Origin: Agrobacterium vitis
GTDB taxonomy: Bacteria > Pseudomonadota > Alphaproteobacteria > Rhizobiales > Rhizobiaceae
Assembly (NCBI RefSeq): GCF_013426735.1
Contig: NZ_AP023272.1
Span: 3,268,501-3,332,500 of the forward strand
Length of the DNA stretch: 64,000 nucleotides
Direction of reading: 5' to 3'
Below the pieces are notes generated by a model. It was not told the DNA's origin. It searched no databases and was given only the letters and a program-made list of their open reading frames with translations. Shown one piece after another: positions 27,440 through 34,676 of the stretch (the first letter of the stretch is position 1; every line of letters begins with the position of its first letter). A program made the position numbers and the translations under genes.

Positions 27440-27886
27440 TCAGGCCGTGCTGGGTCCAAAGGCAGGCGGATGCACCACCGCCCCACCATAGCCCCCGGCC
27501 GCAATGCCATCACAAAGCATTGACCATTCGCAGCCAAGGCAGGCGGCACGGACAGAGCCTGTGGCAAAGGCCTGTCGCAGCCGCGCCAGCAGGGCCTCGT
27601 CCGGTACAATGACCGTGCCCGTGTCAACCGGACGCGACAAAAGCCCGGCAACCGCGTCTTTGGCTTTCCTGTCGCGCTCCAGCACGCTATCGCGGAAACA
27701 ATGGGCTGTTTCCGAATGGGTCAGGGGCTGACAGAGATCGTCGGGGCCATCAACGATCTCAATGGATTCGCCCTCGGTCAACCGTTTGGCAATGCGGTGA
27801 TAATTGGCGACGAAATCAGCACTATAGCCTTCACCGACAAAGGTCAGCATACAGAGCAGATGATGACCGCGTAGCCGAACCGTCAT
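27440..27886 (-). CDS. DUF1284 protein
   Basis: 148 residues. The N-terminus MTVRLRGHHLLCMLTFVGEGYSADFVANY is the DUF1284 signature. His and Cys residues recur (GHHLLC, DDLCQPL, TAHCFRD, AACLGCEWSMLCDG), suggesting a metal or Fe-S site. The family function is unknown. ATG at 27886 begins exactly at the conserved domain; the longer frame (to 28042) adds a Ser/Asn-rich stretch overlapping the promoter side of the next gene. It is divergent from the HAD phosphatase at 28087. Confidence 0.82.
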   Translation of the reverse strand: MTVRLRGHHLLCMLTFVGEGYSADFVANYHRIAKRLTEGESIEIVDGPDDLCQPLTHSETAHCFRDSVLERDRKAKDAVAGLLSRPVDTGTVIVPDEALLARLRQAFATGSVRAACLGCEWSMLCDGIAAGGYGGAVVHPPAFGPSTA

Positions 27887-28086
27887 GGCAATTGCACACC
27901 CTGCGCCAGCGGACGGACATTGCGTCCCGTTCCAGCTCGTTTTCCATCGCTCCTGATTAGACGCAAGGGACAAATTTGTCGAGGCAGATGCAGACCTGCC
28001 ATGAGCATTCGGCAGATCTGCGCAATTGTTCTTTACCGCCATATCGTGTAGTCAGGCATTTCCCCCGACAACAGGATATGATGTGC

Positions 28087-28776
28087 ATGGCTGGCTTCGA
28101 CCTCACCCTTTTCGATTGTGACGGCGTGCTCGTCGATTCCGAAATCATTGCCGCCAAAGTGGAATCCAAGCTGCTGACCGAGGCAGGCTATCCGATTTCA
28201 GTCGAGGAAATGGGTGAGCGTTTTTCCGGCATGACCTGGAAAAACATCCTGATGACCATCGAGAAGGAAGTGGATATTCCGCTCTCGGCCAGCCTGATCG
28301 ACAAATCGGAAGCCCTGCTGGACCAGCGGCTGGCCCGCGAGGTCAAGCTGGTGGAAGGGGTCACCTACGCCCTGTCACGTCTCCAGGGGCCGCGCTGCAT
28401 CTGCTCCAATTCCTCGTCACAGCGGCTGGACATGATGCTGACCAAGGTCGGCCTCAAGGAGTTTTTCGCGCCGCATGTCTATTCCGCCAAGGATCTCGGC
28501 GCTGACCGGGTCAAGCCGAAGCCGGATATCTATCTGCATGGCGCTGCCCAGTTCAACGTCAAGCCGCAAAATTGCGTGGTGGTTGAGGACAGCGTGCATG
28601 GCATCCATGCCGCCCGCGCCGCTGGAATGCGGGTTGTCGGCTTTACCGGCGCCTCCCACACCTACCCCTCCCATGCCGACCGCCTGACGGAAGCCGGGGC
28701 CGAAACCGTGATCGCCCGAATGATGGACCTGCCAGCCGTGATTGCCGCCATGGCCGAATGGGACCATGTGATCTAG
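28087..28776 (+). CDS. HAD-IA phosphatase, beta-phosphoglucomutase/phosphatase-like
   Basis: 229 residues. Motif I FDCDGVLVDSE has both catalytic Asp residues; a helical cap follows. Motif II is CICSNSS, Lys is in RVKPKPDIY, and motif IV VVEDSVHGIHAARAAG is intact. It probably dephosphorylates a sugar phosphate or related small molecule. ATG at 28087 has AGGA ten bases upstream; ATGs at 28078 and 28081 are alternatives. The stop TAG (28774-28776) directly abuts a dispersed repeat. Confidence 0.88.
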   Translation: MAGFDLTLFDCDGVLVDSEIIAAKVESKLLTEAGYPISVEEMGERFSGMTWKNILMTIEKEVDIPLSASLIDKSEALLDQRLAREVKLVEGVTYALSRLQGPRCICSNSSSQRLDMMLTKVGLKEFFAPHVYSAKDLGADRVKPKPDIYLHGAAQFNVKPQNCVVVEDSVHGIHAARAAGMRVVGFTGASHTYPSHADRLTEAGAETVIARMMDLPAVIAAMAEWDHVI

Positions 28777-28812
28777 AGCATTGGACCGAAAAGTGGGAAC
28801 CGGTTTTCCAAA
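28777..28812. repeat. Dispersed repeat, inverted relative of 10422-10522
   Basis: GGACCGAAAAGTGG and AACCGGTTTTC match the reverse complement of the 46-bp units upstream of ppdK. The copy is cut short on its right side and begins at the base after the HAD stop codon. Confidence 0.7.
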
Positions 28813-28895
28813 AAAGCCCGACGAAAACAAAATAATACAGAGAATATTTTTCCCCAGACAAAGTACACGACACTATCGTTTTTATCGGTGGCTTA

Positions 28896-29110
28896 CCCCC
28901 CCTCTGGCTTGCCAGCCATCTCCCCCTCAAGGGGGGAGATCGATATCCGCAAACCCCTTATCCTACAGGAACCATGTTATTTCCGGCATATTAAGTCGCT
29001 CCTGCATAATTCCTTAAATCGGAATCGATTTAAGGAGAAAAAATATGCGGCAGGCACTTTTTGCCGATCTCCACCCTTGAGGGGGAGATGTCCGGCAGGA
29101 CAGAGGGGGG
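28896..29110. repeat. Inverted-repeat element, copy 2, with a nested palindrome
   Basis: Left arm 28896-28942 and right arm 29066-29110 are near-identical to the arms at 17727-17772 and 17861-17906. Between them, at 29011-29036, is the palindrome TCCTTAAATCG-GAAT-CGATTTAAGGA, the core seen at 1528-1553. One repeat family therefore carries another inside it. There is no ORF, and it lies between the convergent HAD and lipid-kinase genes. Confidence 0.78.
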
Positions 29111-29144
29111 TAAGCCGCACACCGGAACCTTTGCGTTATTGACT

Positions 29145-30074
29145 CTATGCCCCACACACCACTGCTGGCGGGAGGCGAACGGTGAGCGCTTGTGGCAGAA
29201 TGCTGAAGCGTAATGCGCCGGGCCTGATCACTTCGCCATCGGCCTCGGCCATGGGGATCTTGCCGTGCGGCTCGATGTCGATCACCCGGCCGCGATGGGT
29301 CTCGATCGCGGACAAATTCGCCTGACTGCCATTTGCGAAAGCCGCAAAGATCTTCAGATTGCCAATGGCGCCGCAATGGCGCGCAAAGACCAGATCGAGT
29401 TGGCCATCGTCCAGCAAAGCCCGCGGCGCGGCGCGCACACCGGCGCCGAACCAGCCGCCATTGGTAACGGCGGCCACAAGAACCGCGCCGTCATAAACGC
29501 ATCTTCCGTCCACCGCAATGCGCAGGGCCGCTCCCTTGTAGCGGGCGATGCGCGCCAATGACATGAGCCGGTAGCGCAGAAAAGCCGGCAGACGCGAGGG
29601 TCCACGGTTTGCCTCCATCGCCGCGACGATTTCGCCCGAGACGCCGGTACTGGCGACATTGATGAAATGCGTGGTCGTGACCTCGCCACCGCCCACATGG
29701 CTTTGCAGAAGACCGACATCGATGCGGCGCGGGGCCGCCATGGCAATCGCCTGCAATTGGCGCTCGACGGTTGCGGGCCAATCGAAATTGCGAGAAAAAT
29801 CCGCGCCCGTGCCACCCGGCAGGAACGCAAAGGCGGTTTGCGAATAAAGCGACGTCAGCAGCCCATCCACGGCCTGACCAACCGTGCCATCGCCACCCAC
29901 CGCCAGCACCAGATCGGTTTCGGGCGTGACGGCCGCACGCACCTGGGGACCCGTCATGCCCTTGACGGTTTCGAGCAGCGAATAGCCGGGAAAAATCTCC
30001 GCAAGGGCACGGGCCGTGCCAGGCCATGCGTGAGCACCGCCCGCCACAGGATTGCGAATGACCGTGACCCTCAT
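29145..30074 (-). CDS. Diacylglycerol/lipid kinase family protein
   Basis: 309 residues. The nucleotide-binding signature GGDGTVGQAVDGLL lies at about 59, following VIRNPVAGG; GGTGADFSRNF is the second conserved Gly-rich loop. The C-terminal beta domain contains VTNGGWFGAGVRAAPRALLDDGQLDLVF and the motif EADGEV. These are DAGK-catalytic-type lipid kinases (YegS/DgkB group), which phosphorylate diacylglycerol or related lipids at the membrane. The ATG at 30074 begins directly with the family N-terminus MRVTVIRNP. It is monocistronic as far as seen. Confidence 0.9.
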   Translation of the reverse strand: MRVTVIRNPVAGGAHAWPGTARALAEIFPGYSLLETVKGMTGPQVRAAVTPETDLVLAVGGDGTVGQAVDGLLTSLYSQTAFAFLPGGTGADFSRNFDWPATVERQLQAIAMAAPRRIDVGLLQSHVGGGEVTTTHFINVASTGVSGEIVAAMEANRGPSRLPAFLRYRLMSLARIARYKGAALRIAVDGRCVYDGAVLVAAVTNGGWFGAGVRAAPRALLDDGQLDLVFARHCGAIGNLKIFAAFANGSQANLSAIETHRGRVIDIEPHGKIPMAEADGEVIRPGALRFSILPQALTVRLPPAVVCGA

Positions 30075-30142
30075 GCCGGACCTACTATTGCCGCGCCGCT
30101 ATTCATGGAACCATGAAGGGCGTGCTGCATCTTTGTTTTTAC

Positions 30143-30187
30143 GCATTTGCGCACACAAAACCGCTTCGCACTTCTGCTGAAATGCTC
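30143..30187. repeat. 45-bp dispersed palindromic repeat, copy 1
   Basis: It begins GCATTT and ends AATGCTC, with AAAACCGC in the middle and a TGCTG near the right end. The copy at 50454-50498 has the same length, ends and core. It lies upstream of the lipid-kinase start. Confidence 0.65.
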
Positions 30188-30203
30188 AACAAACATAAAG
30201 AGC

Positions 30204-30239
30204 GGCAGCGCCGTGCACCATATTTGACGCGGCGCTGTC
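30204..30239 (-). terminator. Hairpin after the lipoprotein gene
   Basis: Stem arms GGCAGCGCCG (30204-30213) and CGGCGCTGTC (30230-30239) pair with one wobble around a 16-base loop. It lies 14 bases after the lipoprotein stop on the minus strand, and the bases that follow (GCTCTTTATG) are only partly T-rich. It is a reasonable terminator. Confidence 0.6.
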
Positions 30240-30252
30240 GTGCCCGATAGGC

Positions 30253-30939
30253 TTATTTACGCTTTTTGCCGGAAGGCTTGCCCGTGGTCTTGGCCGGACC
30301 TTCATCGAAACCGACAAAGATCTGTGTCGCCGCCGTGGCATTGGCAGCCATGGTGATATCGCGGCTAAACAGGAACTGGGCCGGCTGATCGGCACTGGCG
30401 AGGTTGGCGGTAAACGGCACCAGTTCCGAGGATACCACCGTATCGCCATCGACGACGGCAACCCGGATCGGCATGTTGATCGATCCGGCATGACCTTGCG
30501 GCCCGGCGACCAGCCGTCCCGCCACCTGAACCTTGACGGTCAGCGTGGTGTCGGACTGGGTGCAGGCGCGGGTGGTTTCGGCAAGCGAGGCCTGGAACAC
30601 CACATCCTGCGGGTCCTTGGAACCCGACTTGGCATAGGTGCGGTAGAAGGACGTGCCATCGCGCAGGGAGATCTTCGGGCAGACGGCCTGAACCACGGCA
30701 CCAGAAGACGCTGCCGGGGCGCCAGCCGTCGCTGCACCAGAGACCGATGTCGTGGCATTGGAGCTGAACAGACTGCCTCCACTGGCGCCAGAACTGGAGC
30801 CGGCCCCGGAGCCGCTGGTATTGCAACTGGCCAGAAAAACCGCCAGGACCGGAACAATGACCAGAGCCGACTTATTAACCTGAGCCAAATTATTAACCTG
30901 AGATGAGGCGGACGAGCCGCGCATTATAGATTGAAACAC
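30253..30939 (-). CDS. Predicted lipoprotein of unknown function
   Basis: 228 residues from GTG 30939, which has AAGG nine bases upstream; an ATG at 30924 lacks such a site. A signal peptide with lipobox LASC (VPVLAVFLASC, lipidated Cys at about 39) is followed by a Gly/Ser/Ala-rich linker (about 40-80). A compact domain comes next, with CPKISLRDGTSFYRTYAKSG, then TLTVKVQVAGRLVAGP and a basic tail KKRK. The region before the signal contains a repeated QVNN/QVNK from a short DNA duplication. I do not recognise a named family. Confidence 0.7.
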   Translation of the reverse strand: MFQSIMRGSSASSQVNNLAQVNKSALVIVPVLAVFLASCNTSGSGAGSSSGASGGSLFSSNATTSVSGAATAGAPAASSGAVVQAVCPKISLRDGTSFYRTYAKSGSKDPQDVVFQASLAETTRACTQSDTTLTVKVQVAGRLVAGPQGHAGSINMPIRVAVVDGDTVVSSELVPFTANLASADQPAQFLFSRDITMAANATAATQIFVGFDEGPAKTTGKPSGKKRK

Positions 30940-31186
30940 CGGGTCACACCTTCTGCATCATGACTTCGTCTCACCGCGTGGAGAATGCGGTCTGGAAACA
31001 GGAAAATCTCCCGTAATCAGCCTTTCCTTATCGGTTGGCGATGGTCTATACCAGCGGCGTGGCAAAAAATCGATCAGCTAGCGCGTGCTTTGTTGCAATT
31101 TTCAGCATGGCATCAGCAAGACTCTGAATCACTGTGGCGCCATGAAACTTTAGACCGGGCGTGACCTTTAGACCGAGGATACTGGC

Positions 31187-32584
31187 ATGGACTTTATTTC
31201 CACTCGCGGCGAGGCACCCGCTCTCAATTTTTGCGACGCGCTTCTGGCAGGCCTCGCCCGTGACGGTGGCCTTTATCTGCCCCGCGAATGGCCGAAAATG
31301 CGCAAGCGCGACATTCGGGCGCTGCGCGGCAAGACCTATCAGGAGGTCGCGTTCGCGGTGCTGAAACCCTTCGTGGACGGCGAAATCAAGGATGATGCCC
31401 TTCAGGCGATGATCCATGACGCCTATGCCACCTTCCGCCATCCTGCTGTCGCGCCTTTGGTGCAGACCGGGCCGAATTCCTATATTCTCGAACTGTTCCA
31501 CGGCACAACGCTGGCCTTCAAGGATGTCGCCATGCAATTGCTTGGCCGGCTGATGGATCACGTTCTGCGCGAGCGCGGACAGCGCGCCACCATTGTCGGC
31601 GCCACCTCGGGCGATACAGGTGGGGCGGCCATCGATGCTTTTGCCGGGCTTGATAACATCGACATGTTCATTCTGTTTCCCAAGGGCAAGGTCTCGCCCG
31701 TGCAACAGCGGCAGATGACCACATCCAAGGCCGGGAATGTCCGGGCGGTGGCCATCGAGGGCAATTTCGACGATTGTCAGGATCTCGTCAAAGCCATGTT
31801 CAACCATGTCGCTTTTCGCGACAAGGTGCAGCTATCCGGCGTCAATTCGATCAACTGGGCACGGATCATGGCCCAGGTGGTCTATTATTTTACCGCCGCC
31901 CTTTCGCTGGGGGGACCAGACCGGAAGATTTCCTTCACTGTGCCGACCGGCAATTTCGGCGATATTTTCGCGGGCTATGTGGCGCGCGAAATGGGTCTGC
32001 CCATCGACAAGCTGGTGATTGCCACCAATGACAACGACATTCTGGCCCGCACGCTGAAAACCGGACGCTACGAGATGCGCGGTGTGATGGCCACCACCTC
32101 GCCATCGATGGATATCCAGATTTCCTCGAATTTCGAACGCCTGCTGTTTGAAGCCAGCGGCCGCAATGCCGGTGAGATCCGTTCGCAAATGGCCTCTCTC
32201 AAGCAATCCGGCGCTTTCGAGATCAAGCCGGATGCGCTCAAAACCATCCGCAAACTCTTCCGGGCCGGGCGCGCCACCCAACAGGAGGTGGCAAAGACCA
32301 TCGCCACCACTTTGGCTGAAACCGGCTATCTGCTTGATCCCCATACGGCTTGCGGCGTGGTGGTCGCATCGAAATTCGAAAAGCCACAAAGCCCGATGGT
32401 GACGCTGGCCACAGCCCATCCCGCCAAATTTCCGGCGGCGGTAAAATCGGCATCGGGTATTGACCCCGCGCTTCCGACGTGGCTTGCTGATCTGATGGAT
32501 AGGGAGGAGCGTTTCGACGTCCTTGCCGGCGAGCTCGACGTGGTGGAGGCATTCATCTCCGCTCACTCGCGCGCCGGTGCTTAA
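31187..32584 (+). CDS. thrC: Threonine synthase
   Basis: 465 residues. PLP-dependent conversion of phosphohomoserine to threonine. The PLP lysine lies in LFHGTTLAFKDVAMQLLGRL at about 110; SGDTGGAAIDAFAG and the phosphate-binding VPTGNFGDIFAGYVA are both conserved. The start DFISTRGEAPALNF is the type-2 threonine synthase N-terminus. The M16 peptidase gene starts 20 bases downstream, the standard rhizobial pair. A short direct repeat, TTTAGACCG, lies at about 31150-31180 just before the gene. Confidence 0.97.
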   Translation: MDFISTRGEAPALNFCDALLAGLARDGGLYLPREWPKMRKRDIRALRGKTYQEVAFAVLKPFVDGEIKDDALQAMIHDAYATFRHPAVAPLVQTGPNSYILELFHGTTLAFKDVAMQLLGRLMDHVLRERGQRATIVGATSGDTGGAAIDAFAGLDNIDMFILFPKGKVSPVQQRQMTTSKAGNVRAVAIEGNFDDCQDLVKAMFNHVAFRDKVQLSGVNSINWARIMAQVVYYFTAALSLGGPDRKISFTVPTGNFGDIFAGYVAREMGLPIDKLVIATNDNDILARTLKTGRYEMRGVMATTSPSMDIQISSNFERLLFEASGRNAGEIRSQMASLKQSGAFEIKPDALKTIRKLFRAGRATQQEVAKTIATTLAETGYLLDPHTACGVVVASKFEKPQSPMVTLATAHPAKFPAAVKSASGIDPALPTWLADLMDREERFDVLAGELDVVEAFISAHSRAGA

Positions 32585-32604
32585 GAAACGCGGAAAGATA
32601 GACC

Positions 32605-33909
32605 ATGAATGTTGAGTGCACCCGCCTGCCTTCGGGGCTGACGGTCGTTACCGAAAAAATGCCGCATCTGGAAAGCGTCGCGCTGGGCGTCTGGGTCAAA
32701 TCCGGTTCGCGCGATGAAACCGCCGAGGAACATGGCATTGCCCATCTTCTCGAACACATGGCTTTCAAAGGCACGAGACGGCGCAGCGCTCGCCAGATTG
32801 CCGAGGAAATCGAGAATGTCGGGGGCGAGCTGAATGCCGCGACATCGACCGAGACCACCTCCTATTACGCCCGGATTCTGAAGGACGATGTGCCGCTGGC
32901 CGTCGATATTCTTGCTGACATCCTCACTGATTCGGCCTTCGATGACGAAGAGTTGATCCGTGAAAAGCACGTGATCCTGCAGGAAATCGGCGCGGCCTTC
33001 GATACGCCTGATGACGTGGTCTTCGACCGTTTCGCCGAAACCGCCTTTCGCGACCAGACGGTCGGACGCGGCATTCTCGGCACGCCACAAACGGTGGATG
33101 GCTTCACCAGCGACCAGATCCGCGCCTATCTGGCGCGCAACTATACCACCGACCGGATGTTCGTGGTGGCGGCTGGCGCCGTCGATCATGAAAGTTTCGT
33201 GCGCCAGGTTGAAGACCGGTTCTCGACGCTGCGCACCAAGCCAGCCGTATCGCCAATCATCACCCCTGCCCGCTATACCGGCGGCGAGGTGCGCGAAAGC
33301 CGTGACTTGATGGACACCCAGCTTTTGCTCGGTTTCGAAGGCCGCGCCTATCATGCGCGCGATTTCTATGCCTCGCAGATTCTGGCCAACATCCTCGGCG
33401 GCGGCATGTCCTCGCGGCTGTTTCAGGAAGTGCGCGAGTTTCGCGGTCTCTGTTATTCGGTCTATGCCTTTCACTGGGGCTTTTCCGATACCGGCATTTT
33501 CGGCATCCATGCCGCGACCGGCGGCGAAAACCTGCCGGAACTGGTGCCTGTGATCATCGACGAACTGCGCAAATCGGCGGAACGGATCGAGCAGCAGGAA
33601 ATCGACCGGTCCCGCACCCAGATCCGGGCGCAATTGCTGATGGGTCAGGAAAGCCCTGCGGCACGCGCCGGACAGATCGCCCGGCAGATGATGCTCTATG
33701 GAAGACCGATTTCCAATTCGGAACTGATGGAGCGGCTGGAAAGCATTACCGTCGAGCGGCTGACGGACCTTGCCGGACGGCTGTTCTTCGACGGTAGCCC
33801 GCCGACATTGTCAGCCATCGGCCCGCTCGAACAGCTGGCGCCAATGGAAGACATTCTTTCCGCCCTTTCGGGGTCGCGCGACACGGTGCTCAAGGCAGCA
33901 CGCGGCTGA
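32605..33909 (+). CDS. M16-family zinc metallopeptidase (processing-peptidase-like)
   Basis: 434 residues. The inverted zinc motif HxxEH is present as HLLEH at about 47-51, within GIAHLLEHMAFKGT. The downstream glutamate region is FDDEELIREKHVILQEI. The C-terminal half has the conserved GGGMSSRLFQEVREFRGLCYSVYAF. This is the bacterial homologue of the mitochondrial processing peptidase beta subunit; the substrate in bacteria is poorly known. It follows thrC by 20 bases. Confidence 0.93.
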   Translation: MNVECTRLPSGLTVVTEKMPHLESVALGVWVKSGSRDETAEEHGIAHLLEHMAFKGTRRRSARQIAEEIENVGGELNAATSTETTSYYARILKDDVPLAVDILADILTDSAFDDEELIREKHVILQEIGAAFDTPDDVVFDRFAETAFRDQTVGRGILGTPQTVDGFTSDQIRAYLARNYTTDRMFVVAAGAVDHESFVRQVEDRFSTLRTKPAVSPIITPARYTGGEVRESRDLMDTQLLLGFEGRAYHARDFYASQILANILGGGMSSRLFQEVREFRGLCYSVYAFHWGFSDTGIFGIHAATGGENLPELVPVIIDELRKSAERIEQQEIDRSRTQIRAQLLMGQESPAARAGQIARQMMLYGRPISNSELMERLESITVERLTDLAGRLFFDGSPPTLSAIGPLEQLAPMEDILSALSGSRDTVLKAARG

Positions 33910-34061
33910 GGTGATTGCTCAATCTGGCCTTGGGGTTGGCCTTTGGGTTGACAAGGTGGGGGCCGGCCATTGGGGTTGAGCCATATCTTTCAGCAGGTTC
34001 CCGCAATTCCTCCAGCATGCGATGGAATGGGGCCGGAACTGTTTGGGTGGGGGTATGACAA

Positions 34062-34676
34062 ATGACGCGGTCTGTGTTCGGGTTTCTGTCGCGCCAGCCG
34101 GAACGGCCCGAACTGCGTGACGGAACACGTCTGCTGCGGCTGCCGCGCAATGGCGATTATAATCAATGGTACAGGCTACGGTCCGAAAGCCGGGCTTTTC
34201 TTCAGCCATGGGAACCGCTCTGGCGTCCGGACGAGCTGACGGAAAGCGCCTTTCGAGCCCGCGTCATGCGCAATGCCCAGGAATATGCCTGTGGGCTGGC
34301 CGTGCCGTTTTTTCTGTTTCGCGAAAGCGACGCTGTGCTGATGGGCGGGCTGACCATCGGCCTGATCCGGCGCGGCGTCTCCCAGGCCTGTATGATCGGA
34401 TATTGGATGGGCGAACGTTTCGCCAGCCAAGGCCATATGTTTGCCGCACTTCAATTGGCAAAACCGTATATCTTCAAGGAACTTGAGTTGCATCGTATCG
34501 AAGCCGCCTGTATTCCTGACAATGACAAAAGCATCCGGCTGCTGGAGCGGGCCGGTTTTGAACGGGAAGGTCTGTTGCGCGGATATTTGAACATCAACGG
34601 ACAGTGGAGAGATCATGCGATCTACTCGCTTCTGGCGGAACCTGGTGCCGTTTCCGGCAAAAAACTCTATTCATGA
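34062..34676 (+). CDS. RimJ-type GNAT N-acetyltransferase
   Basis: 204 residues. GNAT features are LMGGLTIGLIRRGVSQACMIGYWMGERFASQGHM (acetyl-CoA loop region), LHRIEAACIPDNDKSIRLLERAGFEREGLLRGYL and INGQWRDHAIYSLL, the RimJ/RimL pattern that acetylates ribosomal-protein N-termini or other amines. The start at 34062 follows a G-rich stretch. The stop overlaps the next start (ATGA at 34673-34676). Confidence 0.9.
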   Translation: MTRSVFGFLSRQPERPELRDGTRLLRLPRNGDYNQWYRLRSESRAFLQPWEPLWRPDELTESAFRARVMRNAQEYACGLAVPFFLFRESDAVLMGGLTIGLIRRGVSQACMIGYWMGERFASQGHMFAALQLAKPYIFKELELHRIEAACIPDNDKSIRLLERAGFEREGLLRGYLNINGQWRDHAIYSLLAEPGAVSGKKLYS

